6,556 bases of DNA from Lachnospiraceae bacterium. GTDB lineage: Bacteria; Bacillota_A; Clostridia; Lachnospirales; Lachnospiraceae. The translations under genes were made by a program, and so were the position numbers. Under the pieces are notes generated by a model. That model was not told the origin of the DNA. It worked only from the letters and a program-made list of their open reading frames with translations, and did not search any database. The stretch covers positions 1 through 6,556 of the forward strand of contig JAGCAV010000396.1 in the NCBI GenBank assembly GCA_017652545.1, in the 5' to 3' direction. Below, piece after piece: positions 1-5,767 of the stretch (position 1 is its first letter; each line of letters starts with the position of its first letter).

Positions 1-111
1 GCCATCGGCAATGTGGGCTGTCAGATGCTGGCTGACGGCGTGTTTAAGGACCTGTTCGACCTGAGAAGGACCGTGTATACGTCATTTGGCGTGAAGCGGT
101 ATGAACCATAA
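1..111 (+). CDS. FGGY-family sugar kinase, C-terminal end (rhamnulokinase-like)
   Basis: This is the 3' end of a gene whose start lies outside the window. Frame 1 is open from base 1 and encodes 36 residues before TAA at 109-111. It starts AIGNVGCQML and ends SFGVKRYEP. An 'AIGNV..Q' helix followed by 'L..LR..V..SF..K.YEP' is how rhamnulokinases and close FGGY kinases finish: the first part belongs to the second ATPase-fold domain, and the tail is the family's usual last strand. Rhamnulokinase phosphorylates L-rhamnulose to L-rhamnulose-1-phosphate in the cytosol. The next gene is a rhamnose mutarotase followed by a rhamnose-type ABC transporter, which supports that substrate. Only the tail is visible, so a kinase for fuculose, xylulose or AI-2 (LsrK-like) cannot be excluded from these residues alone. 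Confidence 0.7.
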   Translation, partial: AIGNVGCQMLADGVFKDLFDLRRTVYTSFGVKRYEP

Positions 112-112
112 A

Positions 113-192
113 TCAGAGTGGAGAGTTGAGAGTTCAGAGTGGAGTGATCTGCGGTTAAAGAGTTCAGAGTGGAGAGTTAAAAGTGGAAAGAC
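113..192 (+). repeat. degenerate heptamer repeat array
   Basis: The spacer between the kinase and the mutarotase is built from near-identical 7-bp units. Block one reads CAGAGTG (114-120), GAGAGTT (121-127), GAGAGTT (128-134), CAGAGTG (135-141), then a decayed GAGTGAT (142-148). After about nine unrelated bases, block two reads AAGAGTT (158-164), CAGAGTG (165-171), GAGAGTT (172-178), AAAAGTG (179-185) and GAAAGAC (186-192). The 11-mer TCAGAGTGGAG occurs three times, at 113-123, 134-144 and 164-174. The array runs over the start codon, so its last units supply both the ribosome-binding site and the first codons of the mutarotase. It could be a slippage-prone simple repeat or a remnant of a dispersed repeat family. 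Confidence 0.75.
171..176 (+). promoter_or_regulatory. ribosome-binding site of the mutarotase gene
   Basis: GGAGAG lies 6 bases ahead of the GTG at 183. In this frame the nearest upstream stop is TAA at 156-158, and there is no ATG, GTG or TTG codon between it and 183. The ATG at 193 is out of frame and closes after a few codons. This site therefore fixes GTG 183 as the start. It is part of the heptamer array. Confidence 0.65.
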
Positions 193-833
193 ATGCTTTT
201 GCATATAAAATAAACAAGGGCTGTTTTGAGAAGTTCAGAAGTGAGCTCGGCAGGCTCTGGCCGGACGTGACGGCTTTGCTGGACAGCATCAAAGCAGAGA
301 ATTTCAGCCTGTGGGGGATCGGTGAGGATCTGGTTTTCGGCTACTATGAGACAGGAGAGATCCTGTCACTGTCTGAAAAGGATGCCGCCGCGCTGCAGGG
401 TATTCTGGAACCGCTTCAGGAGACGGGTGAATGGATCAGCTCTCCGAAGCAGGAAATGCGCCTGATGTACCAGGATTTCGGCATTGTCCGGGGAAGTAAG
501 GAGCTGATCCGGCACCGTGTGTTCGCGACACACTTAAGAGGCGATTTTCAGGAGGAATACAAAGCCAGGCACGATGCGCTGGTTGAAGCGAGGAACGGAG
601 CCGTCACCCCCGGTCCGGACAGCAATTTCTCCATCTGGAACGCCGGACAGTATATCTTCGGATATGATGAGATCGACGTGACGATGGAGCAGGCTCAGAC
701 AGAGCAGTCCAGAAAGGATACGATCGCCTGGGAGACGAAGATGCTTGAGATCATGGAGTGGTTCACGGATGATGTGGACTGGATCACAGATGAGAGGCAT
801 CCGCATGTGGTCAGGCTGGCATGGCATAAGTAA
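183..833 (+). CDS. rhaM: tandem-domain L-rhamnose mutarotase (RhaM/RhaU family)
   Basis: This cytosolic enzyme interconverts the alpha and beta anomers of L-rhamnose, so imported sugar reaches the form used by the isomerase. Family members are normally about 104 residues. This protein has 216 and carries the fold twice, roughly residues 1-103 and 107-216. The internal match is plain: NFSLWGIGEDLVFGYYE (40-56) against NFSIWNAGQYIFGYDE (148-163). From memory of E. coli RhaM, Tyr18 and His22 lie in the active site and are followed by a WPE motif. The first half has Phe18 and Leu22 but keeps WPD (26-28). The second half keeps Tyr126 and His130 but has lost the WP motif. The start is GTG with a GGAGAG site; no other start is possible upstream. 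The gene ends 14 bases before the ABC ATPase. The family call is firm; activity on rhamnose rather than fucose or another deoxy sugar is inferred from context. Confidence 0.82.
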   Translation: MERHAFAYKINKGCFEKFRSELGRLWPDVTALLDSIKAENFSLWGIGEDLVFGYYETGEILSLSEKDAAALQGILEPLQETGEWISSPKQEMRLMYQDFGIVRGSKELIRHRVFATHLRGDFQEEYKARHDALVEARNGAVTPGPDSNFSIWNAGQYIFGYDEIDVTMEQAQTEQSRKDTIAWETKMLEIMEWFTDDVDWITDERHPHVVRLAWHK

Positions 834-847
834 GGAAGGAGTAAGGC

Positions 848-2347
848 ATGGCGGAAGAATATGTTCTTGAGCTGAAAGGCATCACCAAGATCTTTCCTGG
901 TGTGAAAGCGCTGAACAGAGTGCAGTTTCAGCTTAAGCCCGGTGAGGTACACGCCCTCATGGGAGAGAACGGCGCCGGTAAGTCCACCTTTATCAAGGTC
1001 ATTACCGGTGTTCACAAGGCAGAAGAAGGGGAAATGTACCTGCACGGCAAAAAGGTCGATTTCAGGGGACCGAAGGATGCGCAGGAAGCCGGCATCGCGG
1101 CTGTGTATCAGCATGCCACTTCATACCCGGATCTGACCGTGGCTGAGAATATCTTCATGGGCCATGAGATCATCAGACATGGCATGATCCAGTGGAAGAC
1201 CATGAACGAAGAGGCAAACAAGCTTCTGAAGCGGATGAACGCGGAGTTCGACGCGACAGCTGAAATGGGAACCCTGTCCGTGGCGGAGCAGCAGATGGTA
1301 GAGATTGCCAAGGCCCTGTCTACCAACGCGAAGATCATCATTCTCGACGAGCCGACTGCTTCCCTGACTAAATCCGAATCGGAAGAGCTGTACAGGATCG
1401 TGGATCAGCTCCGTGAATCCGGCGTTTCCATCATCTTTATCTCTCACCGGTTTGAGGATATGTACCGGCTGGCGTCAAGAGTCACGGTGTTCCGTGATGC
1501 CCAGTACATCGGCACGTATGATGTGGATAAGATCACCAACGCGGATCTGATCAAGGCCATGGTCGGACGTGAGATCAAGGACCTGTTCCCGAAGCCGGAG
1601 GTCAAGATCGGTAAGGAAATGCTCCGTGTGGAAGGTCTTTCCAGGACCGGCTTTTTCAAGGATGTTTCCTTTACCGTGCATGCCGGCGAGATCCTGGGCT
1701 TCACGGGCCTGGTCGGCGCAGGCCGCACCGAGGTGGTGGAAGCCGTGTGCGGCGTGACCCATGCCGACAGCGGGAAGGTTTACCTGGAGGGAAAGGAGAT
1801 TCATATCAAAAATCCTTCCGATGCCATGGATCTGGGTATTATCCTGCTTCCCGAAGACAGACAGAAGGAAGGCCTGATCATGAGCTGGGGCCTGGGCAGA
1901 AACGTAACGCTGCCTGTGATCAGCAAACTGGCGAACGGGTTTTTCAATAACGAGCCGAAGGAGCGTGAGATTTCCAAAAAGCTTCTGGAGGATGTGGACA
2001 CCAAAGCGGTGGATATCTTCCAGCCGGCGAGCTCCCTTTCCGGCGGCAACCAGCAGAAGGTGGTCGTAGCCAAGGCGCTCGGCCAGGAGATGAAGGTTGT
2101 CATCATGGACGAACCCACCAAGGGCGTGGATGTCGGCGCGAAAGCGGAGATCTATGCGATCATGGGCGATCTGGCGAAGCAGGGCTACGCCATCATCCTG
2201 ATCTCTTCCGAGATGCCCGAGATCCTTGGCATGGCGGACCGTATCTTTGTCTTGTGCAACGGCCGCAAGACCGGAGACCTTGAAAACGACAGCGTCACGC
2301 AGGAAGCTATTCTTGAGCTGGCGATGGAAAAAGGCACAACGCTGTAG
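848..2347 (+). CDS. sugar ABC transporter ATP-binding protein, two fused ATPase domains (rhamnose/ribose type)
   Basis: This is the energy-coupling subunit of a carbohydrate uptake ABC importer of the RbsA/MglA/rhizobial RhaT type. It sits on the inner face of the membrane and drives the two permeases encoded next. It has 499 residues, the family's usual length. Domain 1 shows Walker A GENGAGKS (39-46), Q-loop Gln88, signature LSVAEQQ (143-149), Walker B IIILDEP (163-169) and switch His200. Domain 2 has a lysine-less Walker A, GLVGAGRTE (287-295), signature LSGGNQQ (397-403), Walker B VVIMDEP (417-423) and Ser453-Ser454 where the switch His would be. This asymmetry is normal in the family, so domain 1 carries the canonical hydrolytic site. 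ATG 848 is preceded by AAGGAAGGAG at 832-841. The stop codon overlaps the SD of the next gene, so translation of the two is probably coupled. Rhamnose as substrate is inferred from the neighbours. Confidence 0.93.
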   Translation: MAEEYVLELKGITKIFPGVKALNRVQFQLKPGEVHALMGENGAGKSTFIKVITGVHKAEEGEMYLHGKKVDFRGPKDAQEAGIAAVYQHATSYPDLTVAENIFMGHEIIRHGMIQWKTMNEEANKLLKRMNAEFDATAEMGTLSVAEQQMVEIAKALSTNAKIIILDEPTASLTKSESEELYRIVDQLRESGVSIIFISHRFEDMYRLASRVTVFRDAQYIGTYDVDKITNADLIKAMVGREIKDLFPKPEVKIGKEMLRVEGLSRTGFFKDVSFTVHAGEILGFTGLVGAGRTEVVEAVCGVTHADSGKVYLEGKEIHIKNPSDAMDLGIILLPEDRQKEGLIMSWGLGRNVTLPVISKLANGFFNNEPKEREISKKLLEDVDTKAVDIFQPASSLSGGNQQKVVVAKALGQEMKVVIMDEPTKGVDVGAKAEIYAIMGDLAKQGYAIILISSEMPEILGMADRIFVLCNGRKTGDLENDSVTQEAILELAMEKGTTL

Positions 2348-2353
2348 GAGGGG
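2346..2353 (+). promoter_or_regulatory. ribosome-binding site of permease 1, overlapping the ATPase stop codon
   Basis: AGGAGGGG overlaps the TAG stop of the ATPase gene (2345-2347) and ends 7 bases before ATG 2361. It decides the permease start. The same frame is open further upstream, to 2226, but that stretch lies inside the ATPase gene, has no comparable site, and would put a charged non-membrane segment ahead of the first helix. Confidence 0.8.
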
Positions 2354-2360
2354 CGCAGGC

Positions 2361-3356
2361 ATGAAAGAAAAATCCACTTTAAGAAAACTCCTGGGCTCCA
2401 GAGAATTCCTGCTGTTTGCGATCGTGGTGGCCATGTTCCTGATTGTTTCCGCGATCAATCCGGCATTCTTCTCGTTCAAGGCGATCCAGGACATGATGAA
2501 AAACAACGCGGTCACCATGGTCATGGCGCTGGGCATGCTCTGCGTCATGCTGGTGGGCGGCATTGATATTTCCTGTATGTCGGCGCTGGCGCTTTCCGCC
2601 ATGTCCATCGGCATGCTGTTCAAGTATGGCGGACTGACCAGTACGTTCCTGGCATTCGTGATCTCGATCGCCATCGGTACAGCCTGCGGGCTGGTTGTCG
2701 GTCTGGTGATCTCCAGAGCGGATGTTCCGCCGATCATCTGCACCATGGGCTTTATGTACATCTGGCGCGCCATGGGCTATCTGGTATCCTTCGGCGGAGA
2801 GTGGGCCGGCGCGAACGTGCTGGGCAATTTCCCGAAGTTCGGAACCGGTTTTGTCCTCGGGCTTTCCAACCTGGTATGGGTGATCCTGATCTGTTATGTC
2901 ATCTTCTATATTTTCATGAAATGGTTCAGGACCGGACGCAAGATCTATGCGGTCGGTTCCAATCCGGAAGCAGCGCAGGTCTCCGGCATCAATGTCAGGA
3001 ACATCAAGCTGCTGGTCTACACCATCATGGGCTTCCTGGCCGGCCTGGGCGGCGCCCTTTATGTCGCGACCTATGCATCCGCACAGCCCAACATGAATGA
3101 GACCACAGGCGCCATGGACATCATTGCCGCCTGCGTCATCGGCGGCGTGAGCATGAGCGGCGGCCGCGGCTCCGTGATCGGTGTCCTGTTCGGTTCATTC
3201 ATTATGGCCATGATCCCCAAGGCGCTGCCGCTGCTGCATATTGACAGCCTGTGGCAGAACACCATCAAAGGCGTACTGATCCTGGCGGTTGTTGTCATCA
3301 ATGCGATCCTGCAGAGAATCGCTTCCAGAAACGCGCTGAGCAGAAGGGAGATGTGA
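2361..3356 (+). CDS. sugar ABC transporter permease 1 (BPD_transp_2 / RbsC-like, RhaP/RhaQ type)
   Basis: This 331-residue integral membrane subunit forms the translocation channel with the permease encoded next. A short basic N-terminus (KEKSTLRKL) precedes the first hydrophobic helix (about 16-34). Further hydrophobic segments lie near 48-66, 72-88, 94-118, 123-143, 166-187, 216-238, 253-288 and 300-318. Family hallmarks are GGIDIS (66-71), the cytoplasmic coupling region TGRKIYAVGSNPEAA (191-205) with SGINV behind it, and the late IGGVSMSGGRGS segment (260-271). These match RbsC-type permeases for ribose, xylose, AI-2 and rhamnose. The start is ATG 2361 with a strong SD. The stop TGA is followed after two bases by the ATG of permease 2. 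Paired with permease 2, it suggests a heterodimeric channel as in rhamnose and AI-2 importers, rather than the homodimer of ribose importers. Confidence 0.9.
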   Translation: MKEKSTLRKLLGSREFLLFAIVVAMFLIVSAINPAFFSFKAIQDMMKNNAVTMVMALGMLCVMLVGGIDISCMSALALSAMSIGMLFKYGGLTSTFLAFVISIAIGTACGLVVGLVISRADVPPIICTMGFMYIWRAMGYLVSFGGEWAGANVLGNFPKFGTGFVLGLSNLVWVILICYVIFYIFMKWFRTGRKIYAVGSNPEAAQVSGINVRNIKLLVYTIMGFLAGLGGALYVATYASAQPNMNETTGAMDIIAACVIGGVSMSGGRGSVIGVLFGSFIMAMIPKALPLLHIDSLWQNTIKGVLILAVVVINAILQRIASRNALSRREM

Positions 3357-3358
3357 TC

Positions 3359-4357
3359 ATGGCTGGAAAATCCGGAAGAAGTATCAATAATATCCCCGAG
3401 CCGTTTGCCAAGAAGGCGATCTTCAGCTGGGAAGGCATCCTTGTCCTGATCCTCGTGGGTGTAAACATTTTCTGCGCGCTGTTCTCGGATTCCTACAGCG
3501 TGAGCAGCCTTCTCCGCCAGATGCCCTACTATCTGGCCGAGATGTTCCTTATGCTGGTCATGGCTTACATCCTGGTGCTGGGCGAGATCGACATCTCGGT
3601 TGGCGCATCGGTCTGCCTGTGCGCGACCATGGCCTGTATCATCAGCAATGCGGGTGTACCCTTTGCGCTGGTGATCCTGCTCACCCTGGTGATCGGAACA
3701 TGCTGCGGCGCTGTCAACGCGCTGATCCTGACCCGTTTCCCGGAACTGCCGCCCATGATCGTGACACTTTCGACCCAGATCATCTACCGCGGCATTGCCG
3801 AGATCGTTCTGGGCAGCGGCGGGTCGGTTTCCGCATCCAACACCAAGAGCTTCAAGATGCTCTCATACAAGATCGGAAAGGTGCCGATCATCCTGTTCAT
3901 CGTACTGATCCTGGGTGTCATCGCAGCCATTATTCTCGGAAAGAGCACTTTCGGACGCAGGGTCTATGCCATCGGAACCAACCGGCTGGCAGCGCATTAT
4001 TCCGGCGTCCATGTCCAGAAGATCCGCTTCATCATCTACACGGTCATGGGAACAGCGGCAGGTCTGTGCGCGCTCTTCTATGTGGCAAATTCCTACGGCG
4101 CCAATACGACCACCGGAAACGGATATGAGATGGACGCGATCGCCATGGCGGTCTTCGGCGGTATTTCATCCATGGGCGGTAAAGGCAACCTGGCAGGCGG
4201 CATTATCTCCGCGTTTGCCATTGTGTGCCTGCGGATCGGCCTCGGGCAGCGGAATGTACATGCCCAGGTCGTGCTGCTGATCGTCGGCGCGCTGCTGATC
4301 GCGGCGGTGGCGCTTCCCAACATCATCGGGAGCATCCGCAAAGCGGTAAAGAAGTAA
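3359..4357 (+). CDS. sugar ABC transporter permease 2 (BPD_transp_2 / RbsC-like, RhaP/RhaQ type)
   Basis: This 332-residue membrane subunit is the partner of permease 1 and clearly not a recent copy of it. After a polar, basic N-terminus of about 23 residues, hydrophobic segments run near 25-43, 57-74, 79-97, 101-123, 133-150, 176-193, 225-243, 259-292 and 303-323. GEIDISVGA (75-83) takes the place of the usual GGID(L/I)S motif, with Glu76 for the second Gly. The coupling region STFGRRVYAIGTNRLAA (196-212) and the segment FGGISSMGGKGN (266-277) are typical of the family. ATG 3359 begins two bases after the permease 1 stop, with AAGGGAG at 3344-3350 inside permease 1. A longer reading upstream would start inside the previous gene and has no good SD. 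Two stop codons in a row (TAA TGA) close the gene. Rhamnose as substrate is inferred from context. Confidence 0.9.
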   Translation: MAGKSGRSINNIPEPFAKKAIFSWEGILVLILVGVNIFCALFSDSYSVSSLLRQMPYYLAEMFLMLVMAYILVLGEIDISVGASVCLCATMACIISNAGVPFALVILLTLVIGTCCGAVNALILTRFPELPPMIVTLSTQIIYRGIAEIVLGSGGSVSASNTKSFKMLSYKIGKVPIILFIVLILGVIAAIILGKSTFGRRVYAIGTNRLAAHYSGVHVQKIRFIIYTVMGTAAGLCALFYVANSYGANTTTGNGYEMDAIAMAVFGGISSMGGKGNLAGGIISAFAIVCLRIGLGQRNVHAQVVLLIVGALLIAAVALPNIIGSIRKAVKK

Positions 4358-4457
4358 TGACACAGGGGTCCTGCCCGGTATCGTTTCATACATCCAGTGT
4401 TTTTAGCTGCATTGTGCAGTTGAAATATTATCATTTTTCATTAAAGGAGGAACCAAA
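4358..4457 (+). promoter_or_regulatory. AT-rich leader of the binding-protein gene with small hairpin and strong SD
   Basis: This is a 100-base gap in an operon whose other transporter gaps are 2-14 bases. From about 4380 it turns AT-rich. A 7-bp hairpin (4405-4411 with 4415-4421, loop TTG, one G-U pair) lies in the middle. TATTAT at 4426-4431 could be a -10 box, but no convincing -35 sits 16-18 bases upstream, so a separate promoter is only possible. AAAGGAGG at 4443-4450 is a near-perfect Shine-Dalgarno sequence 7 bases before ATG 4458. The hairpin could also be an RNA processing or stabilising element that raises the level of the downstream message. Confidence 0.4.
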
Positions 4458-5477
4458 ATGAAAAAATCACTCATCGTGGCAGCTCTGGCAGGCGCTATGG
4501 CTCTGGGCTGCGCAGCAACAGCTTTCGCAGGTTCTGCAGACGGCATGAAGATCGCTCTGGTCGGCAAGAGCGCAGGCAACGCTTTCTTTGAGATCGCAGC
4601 TGACGCTTTCGTTGAGGCTGCCGAGGCTGAAGGCGCTACTGTTGATGTTGTTTATCCGGAAGCAGCTACCGCTGATGCCCAGATCAAGGTTCTTGACAAT
4701 CTGATCTCTCAGAAGCCGGATGCCATCTGCATCTCCGCCAATGACGTGAACGCTCTTCAGGCAAAACTGGAAGAAGCTATGGAAGAAGGCATCGCTGTTT
4801 CTTCCTTCGACTCCGCTCCTAATCCTGACAGCCGTCAGATCTTCGTCAACCAGGCTGGTACAAAGGCTGTCGGCCAGGCTCTGATCGATGCTGTCCTGGA
4901 TCTGACAGGCGGCGAAGGCCAGTGGGCAATCCTTTCCGCTACTTCTCAGGCTGCCAACCAGAATGCATGGATCGCAGCTATGGAAGAGATCGCGAAGGGC
5001 GACGACTATGCAGGACTTGAGCTTGTTGAAGTTGCTTACGGCGATGACGAGCCCCAGAAATCCACCGACCAGACACAGGCTCTGCTTGACAACTATCCCG
5101 ATCTGAAAGTCATTGTTGCTCCGACGACCGTTGGTATCGCCGCTGCTGCAAAACTTCTGCAGGATCAGGGAAGCGCTGTTAAGCTGACCGGTCTTGGACT
5201 GCCCTCCGAGATGGTTGAGTACACCGGTGCTGATGATGAGCACAGCTGCCCGTACTTCTATCTGTGGGATATGCAGGGCCTTGGCAAACTCTCCGCTCTG
5301 ACCACCATCGCGCTGGTCAACGGCGACATCACCGGTGCTCTGGATGAGACCTTCACAGCCGGTGATCTTGGCGACTACACCATCACCGAAGCTGACGACG
5401 GCGGCACAGAGGTCGTTCTTGGCCTTCCGTTCGAGTTCAACGGTGACAACGTTGAGGAGATGGCTAAGCTCTACTAA
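4458..5477 (+). CDS. rhaS: secreted sugar-binding protein of the ABC transporter (RhaS-like, periplasmic-binding type I)
   Basis: This 339-residue substrate-binding protein captures sugar outside the membrane and delivers it to the permease pair. A signal peptide is clear: MKK, hydrophobic core 5-17, then ATAFA before GSADG, suggesting signal peptidase I cleavage after residue 24. Cys18 in ALGC gives a poor lipobox as an alternative. The mature part matches rhamnose-binding RhaS proteins throughout: the early GNAFFE (40-45), CISANDVNAL (91-100), FDSA (117-120), ILSATSQAANQNAW (158-171), YGDDEPQKS (194-202), APTTVGIAAAA (221-231), LTGLGLPSEM (243-252) and the late LGLPFEFNGDNV. AI-2 binding LsrB is a relative and the main alternative, but the neighbouring mutarotase favours rhamnose. 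The symbol here means the binding protein, not the E. coli regulator of the same name. The gene has an unusually strong SD and codons unlike the permeases: its first ten alanines are all GCA or GCT, a pattern typical of high expression. Confidence 0.88.
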   Translation: MKKSLIVAALAGAMALGCAATAFAGSADGMKIALVGKSAGNAFFEIAADAFVEAAEAEGATVDVVYPEAATADAQIKVLDNLISQKPDAICISANDVNALQAKLEEAMEEGIAVSSFDSAPNPDSRQIFVNQAGTKAVGQALIDAVLDLTGGEGQWAILSATSQAANQNAWIAAMEEIAKGDDYAGLELVEVAYGDDEPQKSTDQTQALLDNYPDLKVIVAPTTVGIAAAAKLLQDQGSAVKLTGLGLPSEMVEYTGADDEHSCPYFYLWDMQGLGKLSALTTIALVNGDITGALDETFTAGDLGDYTITEADDGGTEVVLGLPFEFNGDNVEEMAKLY

Positions 5478-5498
5478 TTCATGAGCAAAGCACCGAAA

Positions 5499-5527
5499 GG
5501 GTCTGATCCGGTATCCGGTCAGCACCC
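5499..5527 (+). other. stem-loop just after the binding-protein gene
   Basis: Twelve base pairs form a near-continuous stem with two single-base bulges: 5499-5502 pairs with 5524-5527, 5503-5506 with 5519-5522, and 5508-5511 with 5515-5518, around a TAT loop. C5523 and T5507 are bulged. There is no T-run after it, so it is not a classic terminator. It may protect the 3' end of the binding-protein message from exonucleases. Confidence 0.5.
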
Positions 5528-5549
5528 CGAAGGGCAAAAACCATAAAAG

Positions 5550-5580
5550 GGACAGGACCTGCGCGGTCCTGTCCTGCTTT
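5550..5580 (+). terminator. strong hairpin, probable partial terminator after the binding-protein gene
   Basis: GGACAGGACC (5550-5559) and GGTCCTGTCC (5565-5574) form a perfect 10-bp stem with a 5-base loop, followed by TGCTTT. The T-run is short and interrupted, so read-through into the dehydrogenase gene is likely. Four A residues at 5545-5548 ahead of the stem mean the opposite strand has a TTTT tract after the same hairpin, so it might also stop antisense transcription. Confidence 0.6.
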
Positions 5581-5585
5581 GCAGC

Positions 5586-5667
5586 ACAGGAAATCATCTC
5601 TGAGACGGATGGAAAAGATTCTTTATTCCTCACCGGTGATTCAGGCAGACTCCGGGTGATTTCCTGT
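5586..5667 (+). promoter_or_regulatory. long dyad in the leader of the dehydrogenase gene
   Basis: ACAGGAAATCATC (5586-5598) pairs with GGTGATTTCCTGT (5655-5667): 13 bp with one wobble, enclosing about 56 bases. Inside the loop is a perfect 10-bp palindrome, TCACCGGTGA (5630-5639), and the imperfect direct repeat CCGGTGATT/CGGGTGATT (5633-5641, 5653-5661). This could be a structured leader RNA or an operator region. No known riboswitch class is recognised and no convincing promoter was found. Together with the two stem-loops after the binding-protein gene and the dyad at 5690-5713, this accounts for what can be seen in the 290-base gap at 5478-5767. Confidence 0.4.
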
Positions 5668-5689
5668 ACCGCAAAACAAATTCAGGAGG

Positions 5690-5713
5690 TGCGTATACCA
5701 GCAGGCATACGCA
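5690..5713 (+). promoter_or_regulatory. TGCGTAT/ATACGCA inverted repeat upstream of the dehydrogenase gene
   Basis: TGCGTAT (5690-5696) and ATACGCA (5707-5713) are perfect inverted copies separated by 10 bases, whose inner CC/GG can also pair around AGCA. A centre-to-centre spacing of 17 bases is compatible with binding of a dimeric regulator, or it may fold as an RNA hairpin. It lies 54 bases before ATG 5768. Its role is unproven. Confidence 0.4.
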
Positions 5714-5767
5714 GTTCAGAGAATAAGACAGCTAATCAAAAAACTGGCACAGAAGGGAGAGATCAGT

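Noticed and set aside
2226..2360. Longer start for permease 1
   Set aside because: It lies within the ATPase coding region, has no good ribosome-binding site and would add a charged non-membrane segment. ATG 2361 has a strong SD.
1475..2773. 432-codon open frame on the - strand across the ATPase and permease 1 genes
   Set aside because: It runs against two well-supported genes and crosses their boundary. Its composition (rich in His, Arg, Asp) is that of a frame shadow.
3251..3358. Longer start for permease 2
   Set aside because: It lies inside permease 1 in another frame. ATG 3359, two bases after the previous stop with AAGGGAG upstream, is much better.
4422..4434. Near-palindromic AT-rich stretch ahead of the binding-protein gene as an operator
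   Set aside because: It lacks the central CG of cre sites, and the inverted arms are only about three bases. It is more likely plain AT-rich leader.
4467..5633. 388-codon open frame on the - strand across the whole binding-protein gene
   Set aside because: It is antisense to a gene with clear family motifs. The biased codon choice of that gene removes stops from the opposite frame, and the translated antisense protein shows no recognisable domain.
5651..5675. T-box-like segment (GGGTGAT...TACCGC)
   Set aside because: The bases do not match the conserved T-box antiterminator sequence, and there is no specifier stem or suitable terminator following it.
5666..5679. Possible catabolite-repression (cre) box TGTACCGCAAAACA
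   Set aside because: The central CG is one base out of register with the cre consensus, and the sequence is not palindromic enough.
5713..5721. AGTTCAGAG near the dehydrogenase gene, also present in the heptamer array
   Set aside because: A single 9-base match without further heptamer units is expected by chance in purine-rich spacers.
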